A DNA stretch of 64,000 bases, from positions 558,001 to 622,000 of the forward strand of contig NZ_WHVL01000002.1 in NCBI RefSeq assembly GCF_020622355.1, read 5' to 3'. Position 1 is the stretch's first letter; the number at the start of each line of letters is the position of its first letter. Shown piece by piece: positions 37,126 to 45,541 of the stretch. Made by a program: the position numbers and the translations under genes. The stretch comes from Vreelandella malpeensis. Its GTDB lineage: Bacteria; Pseudomonadota; Gammaproteobacteria; Pseudomonadales; Halomonadaceae. The notes beneath the pieces were generated by a model. The model worked only from the letters and a program-made list of their open reading frames with translations, was not told the origin of the DNA and ran no database searches.

Positions 37126-37617
37126 GTGCCGATGCCGCTCCTCTGTCCACCACGCTCGCAGCGCTATTGCTTGGCGCTGGCGTGTCTGGCCATGACGCTG
37201 CTGTTCGTCGGCCCGCTGATCTCGCAGTTTCAGGCCGGCCATCACGGTTCTGCACATCAGGACACGGGCCACCATCACGCTCAGCACGACCACGCAGCGT
37301 CGCACCATGGCACTGCAAAGCATCATCAAACCGCCGGCGCTGAGGATCTATCGAACTGGCACGTGCTGTGCGGCTACTGCGAACTCTGGCAACACACGCC
37401 GACGCTGTTTCTCCGCCTGCCGGACATCGCGCGACAGGCGTTCGTCCCCCGTCAGGGCGGTTTCATCGCGCCCTCTATCGGGACACTTCGTCAGTCCAAC
37501 TATCCACACGCCTTGACCCGCGGACCGCCCGTTTTCGCGCATTGCGAGTTTCAAACGAACTGCAATGACGACCGAGATTCTAAAGCGTTGAACCAGAAAA
37601 CCAATAGCGCCTTTTGA
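37126..37617 (+). CDS. His-rich DUF2946-like protein
   Basis: About 163 residues. A hydrophobic N-terminal segment (YCLALACLAMTLLFVGPLIS) is followed by a very His-rich stretch (about residues 40-70, with clusters such as GHHHAQHDHAASHH) and LCGYCELWQHTPTL, the CxxC-containing motif of DUF2946. Proteins of this family are often encoded with copper or iron-siderophore uptake genes. Likely membrane-anchored with a periplasmic metal-binding face. The start is uncertain: GTG 37126 has GGAG upstream, but an ATG at 37132 and ATGs further upstream are in frame. Confidence 0.72.
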   Translation: MPMPLLCPPRSQRYCLALACLAMTLLFVGPLISQFQAGHHGSAHQDTGHHHAQHDHAASHHGTAKHHQTAGAEDLSNWHVLCGYCELWQHTPTLFLRLPDIARQAFVPRQGGFIAPSIGTLRQSNYPHALTRGPPVFAHCEFQTNCNDDRDSKALNQKTNSAF

Positions 37618-37770
37618 CTTTTTAAACGTCAATCAAGGTGGCGTTTTATTACGTTCAAAAGTTACTTTTAACACTCAACTTCAATACTTCAGAGCGCTAT
37701 AAAAAACGGTCTACAAGGTCACTCGGTCGTTTCTTTATCCAGGGTTTACGTTTTCTAAAGCAACAAAAAA

Positions 37771-37790
37771 ACCGCATCCGAAGATGCGGT
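37771..37790 (-). terminator. Terminator of the MBL-fold gene
   Basis: ACCGCATC-CGAA-GATGCGGT, preceded on the plus strand by A7, which gives a T run for leftward transcripts. It lies 20 bases beyond the MBL gene stop. Confidence 0.9.
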
Positions 37791-37810
37791 CATGGCATGC
37801 TATAGATACC

Positions 37811-38719
37811 CTACTCCCAGACAGCGCCTGCCAGGGCATCAAGAGGAATTTTCAAGTAGCGCTGGCCGTTGGCTTCCGGCGGAGGCAGCCGCCCACCTTG
37901 GACGTTCACTTGCAGCGCATGGAGGATCAGTTTCGGCATGGGCAGCGTCTTGTCCCGCGCCAGTCTGAGCTCGACGAACGCCGCCTCGCGGTTGTCGCTC
38001 AGGTGCGGGTTGTTCGCGCGCTGCTCGGCCACGCGGCTCTCCCACTGCGGCGCCCGGCCGCCGGGCATGTAGTCGTGCCCGGTAAACAGACGCGTTTCGC
38101 CGGGCAGGGCCAGGATCGCCTGGATGGAGTGCCAGAGCGCTCGCGCATCGCCCCCGGGAAAATCCGCCCGGGCGCTGCCGGTGTCCGGCTGGAACAGCGT
38201 ATCGTGAATGAACGCCGCATCGCCCACCACGTAGGTGATCGAGGCCAGCGTATGGCCCGGCGAATGCATTACCCGGGCCTTTAGCCCACCGATCTCGAAG
38301 GTGTCGCCCTCGGCGAAGAGCCGGTCCCACTGGCGCCCATCTGCCGGCATTTCCGGCCAATGGTAGATCTCCTTCCACAGCGCCTGCACTTCGGTCACGT
38401 GCTCGCCGATGGCCGTCGGCGCGCCAGTCTTCGCCTTCAGGTACTGCGCCGCGGAGAAGTGATCCGCGTGAGGGTGGGTATCCAGAATCCACTCGACGCG
38501 CAGTTGATGCCTGGCCACGTAAGCCAGGAGCTCGTCGGCGTGGTGGGTAGCGGTGGCGCCGGACTTCTCGTCGAAATCCAGCACCGGATCGATGATCGCG
38601 CAGGCACGGGTGGCCGGATCGCTGACGATGTACTGGATGCTGCCGGTACGCGGATCATAGAACCCCGCCACCTCGGGCGAGCCGGCGCCGGTGCTGGTGG
38701 AGCGAGCGAATGTGTTCAT
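37811..38719 (-). CDS. MBL-fold hydrolase, persulfide dioxygenase/Blh-like
   Basis: 302 residues, a metallo-beta-lactamase fold protein with the metal motif DTHPHADH, then HSPGHTLAS, HDTLFQPDTGSARADFPGG and FTGHDYMPGGR. The opening FYDPRTGSIQYIVSDPAT and the ARADFPGG segment fit the ETHE1/Blh group, which oxidises glutathione persulfide with a mononuclear iron. Role in sulfide/persulfide detoxification is inferred from the family; no rhodanese domain is fused and no bigR regulator is adjacent. Confidence 0.85.
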   Translation of the reverse strand: MNTFARSTSTGAGSPEVAGFYDPRTGSIQYIVSDPATRACAIIDPVLDFDEKSGATATHHADELLAYVARHQLRVEWILDTHPHADHFSAAQYLKAKTGAPTAIGEHVTEVQALWKEIYHWPEMPADGRQWDRLFAEGDTFEIGGLKARVMHSPGHTLASITYVVGDAAFIHDTLFQPDTGSARADFPGGDARALWHSIQAILALPGETRLFTGHDYMPGGRAPQWESRVAEQRANNPHLSDNREAAFVELRLARDKTLPMPKLILHALQVNVQGGRLPPPEANGQRYLKIPLDALAGAVWE

Positions 38720-38882
38720 TAAGCGGCCTCGTGCGGATCGGGACGGTGGGCTTAGACTAGCATGAGGGGGAGTGTCGCTATAACCATAGTACCGGGCGCT
38801 ATAAAAACCTCTTACGCCCGATCTTCATGTGAAAGGAAAACCATCTAGCAGATCATGAAAGATAAAGAGACATGACATCTGA

Positions 38883-39098
38883 TCAAAACTTTTTTTCCAG
38901 CGCAAAGCGCAGCTGATGCTGGCCGTCGACCGACACGCTTTCCATGAACATGGCCAGCGGGCGTACCCATAGGCCGTAGTCGCCGTAGAGCGCGCGATAG
39001 ACGACGAGCGGTTCTTCGCTTTCGCTGTGAAGGGCGGTGCCGGTGACTTCGTACAGCGCACCTTTATAGTGGCGGTAGATGCCGGGGGCGGGGGTCAT
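38883..39098 (-). CDS. DUF1653 family protein
   Basis: 71 residues. GIYRHYKGALYEVTGTALHSE and EPLVVYRALYGDYGLWVRPLAMF are the DUF1653 signature, a small beta-barrel-like family of unknown function. The start overlaps the tcdA stop as ATGA, so it is co-transcribed with truC-tcdA. Confidence 0.85.
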   Translation of the reverse strand: MTPAPGIYRHYKGALYEVTGTALHSESEEPLVVYRALYGDYGLWVRPLAMFMESVSVDGQHQLRFALEKKF

Positions 39099-39919
39099 GG
39101 TGCATTCTCCTCTGAGGAGGCGTCGGGTTGTGCCGCTTTTCTGGCCAGGCGCTCGAGCACTTTAGAGGCGGCGACGAAGCCGAAGGTGCCGGTGACGAAG
39201 GTGGCCGCACCGAAGCCCGAGGCGCAGTCGAGCCGGGTGGCCTCACCACTACCGGGTTTTTGCAGGCACACTTCACCGTCGCTGCCCGGATAGACCAGCT
39301 GCTCGTCGGAGAAGACGCAGGCCACCGAGAAGCGGCGCTTGGGATTACGCGAGAAGCCGTAGTCGCGGCGAAGGCGCGAGCGCACCTTGGCCAGTAGCGG
39401 GTCGTGCTCGGTGCGGGTCAGATCCGCAACTTGAATGCGAGTCGGGTCGGTTTGCCCGCCGGCTGCGCCGGTCACGATGATCGGAAGCTTCTGGCGCTTG
39501 CACCAGCTGATCAGCGCGGCCTTGGCGATCACGCTGTCGATGGCGTCGACCACGTAGTCGGCGCTCTCTGGAATGCGAACATTCAGATTTGTCGGCGTGA
39601 CGAAAGCAGCGTCGGCGACGATCTCGATCCCAGGGTTGATCAACCGGCAGCGCTCAGCGAGCACCTCGACCTTGGGCTTACCGATGGTGCCATCGAGGGC
39701 GTGCAGTTGGCGATTGACGTTGGAGGTGCAGACGTCGTCGAGATCGATCAGCGTGAGCTTGCCTATTCCTGAGCGCGCCAGTGCCTCCGCCGCCCAGCTG
39801 CCCACCCCACCCACGCCCACCACCACCACGTGCGCCTGACGAAAGGCACTCGCCGCGCGCTGGCCGTAAAGGCGACGAATGCCGCCGAAGCGAAAGTCGT
39901 AATCGGATGACTCGGTCAA
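39095..39919 (-). CDS. tcdA: tRNA threonylcarbamoyladenosine dehydratase
   Basis: 274 residues, an E1-like ThiF-fold ATPase that cyclises t6A37 of tRNA to ct6A. Signatures: FGGIRRLYGQRA, VVVVGVGGVGSWAAEALARSGIGKLTLIDLDDV (ATP site), NVNRQLHAL, VVDAIDSVIAK and SVACVFSDEQ. The start is a TTG at 39919: it overlaps the preceding pseudouridine synthase stop as TTGA, has AGGAG upstream, and gives the family N-terminus (M)TESSDYDFRFGGI. A longer ATG-started frame would run far into the upstream gene. It works after TsaC-dependent t6A synthesis. Confidence 0.93.
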   Translation of the reverse strand: MTESSDYDFRFGGIRRLYGQRAASAFRQAHVVVVGVGGVGSWAAEALARSGIGKLTLIDLDDVCTSNVNRQLHALDGTIGKPKVEVLAERCRLINPGIEIVADAAFVTPTNLNVRIPESADYVVDAIDSVIAKAALISWCKRQKLPIIVTGAAGGQTDPTRIQVADLTRTEHDPLLAKVRSRLRRDYGFSRNPKRRFSVACVFSDEQLVYPGSDGEVCLQKPGSGEATRLDCASGFGAATFVTGTFGFVAASKVLERLARKAAQPDASSEENAP

Positions 39920-40707
39920 GGGTGTCTTTCTCCTGTAGCGGGGTCGCGTGAACGAGCCGCGTCCCGGGGCGTCAGTGTCACCTGGTCCTGCGGCAGGTGG
40001 CCGACCCAGCCCAGGCGCTCGAACAGCGCCGTCAGAACCGGGTCGAGCGCGCCGCTCACCTCCAGGCGCTGATCGCGACACGGATGGTCGAAGACCAGGT
40101 GGATGGCCGCCAGCAGCAGTCTCGGGGCGGCGAGATGCTCGGCGAAGAAGCGGTTGTGCACGCTCTTGCCGTGCTTGGCGTCGCCGATGATCGGGTAGCC
40201 GCGCCGGGAAAGGTGGCGACGAATCTGGTGGCGGCGCCCGGTCTGCGGGTGTGCCCGCACCAGCGAATAGCGTGCCACCGGGTAGCGGTCGACCTGAACC
40301 GGCAGCTCCACGCTGTCCAGGCGCTGAATGTCGGTACGCGCGGGCATCGCCGGCATTTCCGCCTTGGGGCGGCTGCCGTCCTCCTCACGCAGCGGGTAGT
40401 CGAGGGTTTCCGCTTCCGGCGCCTTGCCACGCACCACCGCAAGATAATGCTTGTCCACCTCACGCTCGCTGAAGGCCTGGCTCAGCCGTGCCGCCGCCGA
40501 GGACGACAGCGCCATCACCATCACGCCCGCGGTAGGGCGGTCCAGCCGATGCACCGGGTAGACACGCTGGCCGAGCTGATCGCGCAGTTGCTGAACGAGG
40601 AAGGTGGTCTCGCCGCGGGCGAGCTTCGAGCGATGCACCAGCAGCCCGGCGGGCTTGTAGAGCACGACCAGGTGTTCGTCCTGAAAGAGAATGCGTAGGG
40701 GCGTCAT
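39916..40707 (-). CDS. truC: RluA-family pseudouridine synthase, TruC type
   Basis: 263 residues. The RluA catalytic motif is YPVHRLDRPTAGVMVMAL, with the catalytic Asp; further elements are KHYLAVVRG and PQTGRRHQIRRHL. It lacks an S4 domain and is of TruC size, so it probably modifies U65 of tRNA-Ile1 and tRNA-Asp. The start MTPLRILFQDEHLVVLYKP is the usual TruC N-terminus; the open frame extends 14 codons upstream. It heads the truC-tcdA-DUF1653 operon. Confidence 0.9.
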   Translation of the reverse strand: MTPLRILFQDEHLVVLYKPAGLLVHRSKLARGETTFLVQQLRDQLGQRVYPVHRLDRPTAGVMVMALSSSAAARLSQAFSEREVDKHYLAVVRGKAPEAETLDYPLREEDGSRPKAEMPAMPARTDIQRLDSVELPVQVDRYPVARYSLVRAHPQTGRRHQIRRHLSRRGYPIIGDAKHGKSVHNRFFAEHLAAPRLLLAAIHLVFDHPCRDQRLEVSGALDPVLTALFERLGWVGHLPQDQVTLTPRDAARSRDPATGERHP

Positions 40708-40867
40708 TGCCAGCCTCGTTGAAAACTGGCGCCATTGTCGCGGCTTCAAGCGCGCTTGTCACCCGACGAGAAGCGTTCGGCGACGGTGGCATAGCCTGGC
40801 TCGAGCAGCTACCTTTCAAGGGCACCCTTTCGGGGCTTCCATGGAACAGGATTAAGGAGAACAGACG

Positions 40868-41413
40868 ATGCGTTTAGCCACTCCCTTGACTGCCATCACC
40901 GCGGCGCTGTTGCTGGCCACCACCGCCCATGCCCAGAGCAGCGATTCGCTCGAGGTCAACATGCACGACGTCACCGCCGACGGCGTGGGCGAAGCGATGG
41001 GCACCGTGACCATCGAGAGCTCGGAGTTCGGCGGCGTGATGCTTACCCCGTCCGTCACTGGTCTCGAGCCCGGCATCTACGGCTTTCACCTGCACCAGAA
41101 CCCGAGCTGCGAGCCGGCCGAGGACGACGACGGTGAAATGGCCGCCGCTCAGGCCGCCGGTGGCCACTACGACCCGGAGGGCACCGAGACCCACCAGGGC
41201 CCCTATGGTGAAGGCCACCTGGGCGACTTGCCGGTACTCACCGTCAATGAGGACGGCGAAGCCAACCTGCCGGTACTCGCGCCGCGCTTGAGCATGGAGG
41301 ACATGACCGACCGCGCCCTGATCATCCACGAAGGCGGTGACACCTACGCGGACGAACCGCACCTGGGCGGCGGCGGCGCGCGCATGCTGTGCGGCGTGAC
41401 CCCCGCCTCCTGA
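40868..41413 (+). CDS. sodC: Periplasmic Cu/Zn superoxide dismutase
   Basis: 181 residues with a signal peptide (residues 1-22, cleaved after AHA). Metal ligands are visible: FHLHQNPSCEP (Cu His pair and disulfide Cys), GGHYDPEGTETHQGPYGEGHLGDLP (bridging His, Zn His residues and Asp), and the C-terminal LGGGGARMLCGV with the partner Cys. It removes superoxide in the periplasm. GGAGAA precedes the ATG. An acidic surface loop (AEDDDGEM) fits a halophile. Confidence 0.95.
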   Translation: MRLATPLTAITAALLLATTAHAQSSDSLEVNMHDVTADGVGEAMGTVTIESSEFGGVMLTPSVTGLEPGIYGFHLHQNPSCEPAEDDDGEMAAAQAAGGHYDPEGTETHQGPYGEGHLGDLPVLTVNEDGEANLPVLAPRLSMEDMTDRALIIHEGGDTYADEPHLGGGGARMLCGVTPAS

Positions 41414-41437
41414 GTCGTTGTCGGCATCGCACCCTCG

Positions 41438-41464
41438 AGACGGGCAGCCACGCGCTGCCCGTCT
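41438..41464 (+). terminator. Terminator of sodC
   Basis: AGACGGGCAG, loop CCACGCG, CTGCCCGTCT, then TGCG. It is 25 bases past the stop. Confidence 0.8.
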
Positions 41465-41614
41465 TGCGTTTGTGGCCACAGGATCGTCCTGAGGAAACTA
41501 AAGTCGTAGAGCGAATCTTGGCGTGAATCGGTACATTCGGCGAGTGTCGCCAGGCGTCTGTCCTAGCGCTGGCAAGTGGTTATCTTCTCTGACTAACCTA
41601 CATCGAGTATCTCA

Positions 41615-43084
41615 ATGATTACCTTCATCGCCTCCATACTGCTTTTGATCGTGGGTTACTTCACCTACGGCAAGTTCGTGGATCGGGTGTTCGTGGCCGA
41701 TCGCAAGCGCCCGACCCCCGCCTTCAGCATGCGTGACGACATCGACTACGTGCCGATGAACACCACGCGAAACTCGCTGATCCAGCTACTCAACATCGCC
41801 GGTGTCGGCCCGATTTTCGGCCCCATACTCGGTGCGCTTTACGGCCCCGTGGCCTTCGTGTGGATCGTGGTGGGCTGCATCTTCGCGGGTGCCGTACACG
41901 ACTACCTCACCGGCATGATCTCGATTCGCAACCACGGGGCGCACCTGCCGCAGCTCGCGGGCAAGTTCCTGGGCAAGGCGATGAAGCACGTGGTCAACGG
42001 TTTCGCGCTGCTGCTTTTGCTGCTGGTGGGCACGGTGTTCGTTACTTCGCCGGCCACGCTTCTGGCCAACATGACGTCCCTGTCACTGCTCGCCATCACC
42101 CTGGTCATCTTCGCCTACTACCTGATCGCCACGCTGTTGCCGATCGACAAGGTGATCGGGCGCATCTACCCCTACTTCGGGGCGCTCTTGCTGTTCAGCG
42201 CCGCCGGTATCGGTATCGGCCTGGTCGTCACCGGCGCGCCTATCCCTGAGCTTTCGTTCCAGAACATGCACCCGGATGGCGCGCCGATCTTCCCGCTGCT
42301 GTTTCTGACCATCTCCTGCGGCGCGCTTTCCGGCTTTCACGCCACGCAAACCCCGATCATTTCGCGCACCACGGAGAACGAAACCAGCGGCCGGCGTATC
42401 TTCTACGGCATGATGATCACCGAAGGCGTGATCGCGATGATCTGGGCCGCCGCCGCCATGAGCCTGTTCTACGGCGACCAGTCGCTGTCCGACGTGCTGG
42501 CCGCGGGTGGCCCCGCCGCAGTGGTGAGCGAAGTCTCCGTGACCATGCTGGGCGCGGTAGGCGGTACGCTCGCCATCCTCGGCGTCATCGTTCTGCCGAT
42601 CACCTCCGGCGATACGGCGTTTCGTAGCGCCCGGATGATCATCGCGGATTACCTGAAGATCGCCCAGAAGCCGATCGCCAAGCGCCTGATGATCGCCCTG
42701 CCGCTGTTCGTGATCTCCTACGCGCTGACCCACATGGACTTCACGCTCTTGTGGCGCTACTTCTCCTGGGCGAACCAGACCACCGCAGTCATCGCACTGT
42801 GGGTCGCCACCATGTACCTGGTGCTGTCGCGCAAGCCCTACCTGATCACGGCCATTCCGGCGGTATTCATGACCATGGCGACCTTCACGTACCTGGCCTT
42901 CGCGCCGATCGGCTTCGGCTTGCCGCTGCAGATGAGCTACGTGGTCGCCGCACTCGGCACCCTGATCTGCATCGCGCTGTTCATGAAGCGGGTGCGTCGC
43001 TTGAGTCGCGCCACCTTCACCGTGGACGAGCCGGTACCCCAGACGGGGCAAGGGCTGGCCGGTTTCGCTGCCAGCGAACGCTGA
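41615..43084 (+). CDS. CstA-family transporter (short form)
   Basis: 489 residues with about 13 hydrophobic segments. It belongs to the carbon-starvation CstA family, which includes peptide and pyruvate transporters (CstA, BtsT); this shorter type lacks the C-terminal extension. The family core is visible: MNTTRNSLIQLLNIAGVGPIFGPILGALYGP, FAGAVHDYLTGMISIRNHG and SGFHATQTPIISRTTENE. Substrate could be pyruvate or peptides. It stands alone between sodC and manganese catalase with its own terminator. Confidence 0.9.
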   Translation: MITFIASILLLIVGYFTYGKFVDRVFVADRKRPTPAFSMRDDIDYVPMNTTRNSLIQLLNIAGVGPIFGPILGALYGPVAFVWIVVGCIFAGAVHDYLTGMISIRNHGAHLPQLAGKFLGKAMKHVVNGFALLLLLLVGTVFVTSPATLLANMTSLSLLAITLVIFAYYLIATLLPIDKVIGRIYPYFGALLLFSAAGIGIGLVVTGAPIPELSFQNMHPDGAPIFPLLFLTISCGALSGFHATQTPIISRTTENETSGRRIFYGMMITEGVIAMIWAAAAMSLFYGDQSLSDVLAAGGPAAVVSEVSVTMLGAVGGTLAILGVIVLPITSGDTAFRSARMIIADYLKIAQKPIAKRLMIALPLFVISYALTHMDFTLLWRYFSWANQTTAVIALWVATMYLVLSRKPYLITAIPAVFMTMATFTYLAFAPIGFGLPLQMSYVVAALGTLICIALFMKRVRRLSRATFTVDEPVPQTGQGLAGFAASER

Positions 43085-43105
43085 TCTCCATAGTACTGCT
43101 CTGTT

Positions 43106-43137
43106 CTGCCCGGCCCCGCGCCGGGCAGTCTCTTTTC
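43106..43137 (+). terminator. Terminator of the cstA-like gene
   Basis: CTGCCCGG-CCCCGCG-CCGGGCAG followed by TCTCTTTTC, 22 bases past the stop. Confidence 0.85.
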
Positions 43138-43531
43138 ACCGCATGATGGGCCATTTTCTTCATTCAGCGCTACGCGGTATCCAGGTCTTCAAGCGGTATT
43201 CTCTGCCCATCCCCGTCTTTTTATTCACGTTGACGCGTTTGCCAAGCTACGCACGTCAAACTAGGCACTTCTCGATACCTCATTTTTATTAAGTATCCGG
43301 CATGTGTGTCTTTACTTACATCATGAGTAGTCGGCCAAGGCGATTAAGCAAACGCATAATTTCTTCCCACCGATTTCCGCTTGATGCAGGTTATTAATTC
43401 TTTCTAGTCCACCTGCCAGTATCGAGAGTGAAGCGAGTGCTCGCTTCTGACGAAACGCTAACGTCAATGGCTTCTCCGGCTGGAGAAGTGACACCCGAGG
43501 CGCGCCTCGGCCCGTTACTATGGAGAGTAAA
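43138..43531 (+). other. Long leader/control region of manganese catalase
   Basis: No gene is seen in these 394 bases. The last 100 carry three consecutive inverted repeats: GAAGCGAG..CTCGCTTC (43430-43447), CTTCTCC-GGCT-GGAGAAG (43471-43488, with flanking GTCA/TGAC that could extend the stem) and CCGAGGCGCGCCTCGG (43495-43510). The last ends 8 bases before GGAGAG of the catalase ribosome site. They could form structured mRNA or protein binding sites. I found no convincing OxyR or Fur motif by eye. Confidence 0.6.
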
Positions 43532-44368
43532 ATGTTTCATCACTCATCAAAGCTTCAATATCCGGTCAAGGTCGACAAGCCCAACCCCCAGTTCGCCATG
43601 CTGCTGCAACAGGCGATCGGCGGCATCGAGGGCGAAATCCGCGTGGCCATGCAGTACTTCTTCCAGGCGATGGGCGCGCGCGGCGATGACCGTATCCGCG
43701 ACATGCTGATGTCCACCGCCACCGAAGAGCTGTCGCACATCGAGATGCTCGGCCACGCGGTGGCGCTGAACCTGGAAGGCGCGCCGGTTTCCTACCAGGA
43801 AGAAACCGCCAAGGATCCGGTCATGAACGCCATCCTGGGTGGCGCCAATCCGCGCCACCTGCTCTCTTCGGGGCTTTCCGCGATGCCGGTCAACGCCAAC
43901 GGCGTGCCCTTCGACATGAGCCACGTCTACGCCACCGGCAACATCGGTGCCGACATGATGGCCAACGTGGCGGCGGAGTCCGGCGGTCGCGTGCTGGCGA
44001 CGCGCCTCTACAACTGGACCGACGACCACGGCATGAAGGACTTCCTATCGTTTCTGATTGCCCGGGACACCTATCACCAGCAGCAGTGGCTGGCAATCAT
44101 CGAGGAGCTCGGCGGTATGCAGGCGCAGTTGCCAATTCCCAACTCGACGCCCGAAGAGCACGAGGCAACGGAGCACTCCTACTACTACCTCAATACCCTG
44201 CTAGACAAGGACGCGCCCAAGGGGCGCTGGGGCGAAGGCCCGTCGCTGGATGGCCGCAGCCAGTACTCGATCAAGAACACCCCGGAACCGCTGGGCCAAG
44301 AGCCCTCGTTGGGCGGCGCCAAGCCGAACTCCGGCGCGCAGACCGATCAGGTCGACCCGGCCAAGTAA
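43532..44368 (+). CDS. Manganese catalase
   Basis: 278 residues, a non-haem dimanganese catalase of ferritin-like fold. Ligands are in GEIRVAMQYFFQAMGARG (Glu), TEELSHIEMLGH (Glu and His), AESGGRVLATRLYNWTDDHGMKDFLSFLIARDTYHQQQW (Glu and His). The C-terminal tail from about 230 is rich in Gly, Pro and Ser. The start at 43532 has GGAGAG upstream; an ATG 12 bases earlier overlaps that site. It faces bfr across a shared terminator, giving a peroxide/iron block. Confidence 0.94.
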   Translation: MFHHSSKLQYPVKVDKPNPQFAMLLQQAIGGIEGEIRVAMQYFFQAMGARGDDRIRDMLMSTATEELSHIEMLGHAVALNLEGAPVSYQEETAKDPVMNAILGGANPRHLLSSGLSAMPVNANGVPFDMSHVYATGNIGADMMANVAAESGGRVLATRLYNWTDDHGMKDFLSFLIARDTYHQQQWLAIIEELGGMQAQLPIPNSTPEEHEATEHSYYYLNTLLDKDAPKGRWGEGPSLDGRSQYSIKNTPEPLGQEPSLGGAKPNSGAQTDQVDPAK

Positions 44369-44390
44369 GCCTTGGCCGCGCACGAAAAAA

Positions 44391-44413
44391 AACCCCGAAC
44401 CAGGTTCGGGGTT
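44391..44413. terminator. Bidirectional terminator between manganese catalase and bfr
   Basis: AACCCCGAAC-CAG-GTTCGGGGTT with a run of A on its left and TTTTC to the right, between convergent genes. Confidence 0.93.
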
Positions 44414-44437
44414 TTCGTCGTTCAGGTACTTAACGAC

Positions 44438-44929
44438 TCATTCGTAAGACTGGTCGCCGGCCACGTGCATCTGGCGCTGCATGTAGTTCTGAATACCGAC
44501 CTTGTCGATCAGGCTGAGCTCGGTCTCGATGTGATCGATATGCTCTTCTTCGTCCGCCAGCAGGTCGCGCAGCATATCCCGGGTCACGTAATCCTTGACG
44601 CTTTCACAGTAGGTGATCGCTTCGATGTAGTCGTTGCGGCCGTCGTGCTCGATCTTGAGATCGCACTCGAGCATTTCCTTGACGTTCTCGCCGATGTGCA
44701 GCTTGCCCAGGTCCTGCAGGTTGGGAATGCCTTCGAGAAACAGGATACGCTCGATGATCTTGTCGGCGTGCTGCATCTCTTCGATGGACTCATCGTACTC
44801 CCACTTGGCCAGCGCCTTGAGGCCCCAGTCCTTGTACATCTTGGCGTGCAGGAAGTACTGATTGATCGCGACCAGTTCGTTACCGAGTGCGATATTGAGA
44901 TGCTCAATGACCTTGGGATCGCCTTTCAT
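44438..44929 (-). CDS. bfr: Bacterioferritin
   Basis: 163 residues, normal length. Bfr forms a 24-mer that oxidises and stores iron. Ferroxidase ligands can be placed in [10 protein letters not shown] (Glu18), [10 protein letters not shown] (Glu51, His54), [13 protein letters not shown] (Glu94) and [13 protein letters not shown] (Glu127, His130); Met52 of EEMQHAD is the haem ligand. Its partner ferredoxin gene bfd is 200 bases upstream on the same strand. Confidence 0.95.
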   Translation of the reverse strand: MKGDPKVIEHLNIALGNELVAINQYFLHAKMYKDWGLKALAKWEYDESIEEMQHADKIIERILFLEGIPNLQDLGKLHIGENVKEMLECDLKIEHDGRNDYIEAITYCESVKDYVTRDMLRDLLADEEEHIDHIETELSLIDKVGIQNYMQRQMHVAGDQSYE

Positions 44930-44940
44930 ACGTCACCTTC

Positions 44941-44968
44941 GTTGTAGTACTGCCGTTGTAGTACTGCC
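44941..44968. repeat. Tandem 14-bp repeat in the bfr leader
   Basis: Two perfect copies of GTTGTAGTACTGCC, followed by a degenerate third (ATTGTTGTCGCAGC). They lie 12-39 bases upstream of the bfr start, spanning its 5' leader. Function unknown; slippage-prone repeat is the simplest explanation. Confidence 0.7.
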
Positions 44969-45132
44969 ATTGTTGTCGCAGCAGGTTATTCGGACAATCA
45001 AGCAGTTACGTCGATAAAGCAGCGGGGCTTCGCAGAACCCGCCGCGGGGTGACTGAAAGTATAGAGCAGGCATCAAAAAACACAAGAAAATCAGTTGCTT
45101 GTTAAAAGCAACTCAAACAATAGTGATTCGCG

Positions 45133-45339
45133 TCATACGGCGTAAGCGAGTCCCATGTCTGCCTGGGCACGAACCTCCTGCACGGCTTCGCGGGTAATCG
45201 ACTTGCCAAGACAGGCACACTTGCCGCACTGGGTAGCGCAGCCCGTCGCCTCGCGAACTTCGCGCCAGCTGCGCGCGCCTTCGCTCACTTCGCGGCGAAT
45301 TCGATGGTCGGTCACACCTTTGCACACACATACGTACAT
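45133..45339 (-). CDS. bfd: Bacterioferritin-associated ferredoxin
   Basis: 68 residues with the BFD [2Fe-2S] motif: CVCKGVTDHRIR near the start and CGKCACLG at about 38-45. Bfd reduces the core of bacterioferritin and releases iron. GAGG lies before the ATG. A Fur-like box sits about 30 bases upstream, consistent with induction under iron limitation, while bfr itself lies about 200 bases downstream. Confidence 0.93.
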   Translation of the reverse strand: MYVCVCKGVTDHRIRREVSEGARSWREVREATGCATQCGKCACLGKSITREAVQEVRAQADMGLAYAV

Positions 45340-45369
45340 GACATTACCTCATGAAATCCATGCGGTGAA

Positions 45370-45388
45370 TGTAAATGATTCGCATACA
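45370..45388 (-). promoter_or_regulatory. Fur-like box upstream of bfd
   Basis: TGTAAATGATTCGCATACA shares the AATGATTnnCAT core of Fur sites and matches the extended consensus at about 11 of 18 positions. It lies 31-49 bases upstream of bfd, where Fe-Fur would block transcription. Confidence 0.6.
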
Positions 45389-45541
45389 TCTTATCAAGTA
45401 GAAACGAATCCCCTTTGCAATCGATTTTCGGTGACACCATGATTTATCGTCGCAGGACAAACGCTTGGCATTTTTACCGCGTGCGGGAATAGCAACAAAA
45501 AGGCCGCTACATGAGCGACCCAATGACGAGATAACGAGTGA

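Noticed and set aside
41465..41614. A sigma-54 promoter before the cstA-like gene
   Set aside because: TGGCAAGTGG-like sequence was checked, but the GG/GC spacing of sigma-54 sites is not met.
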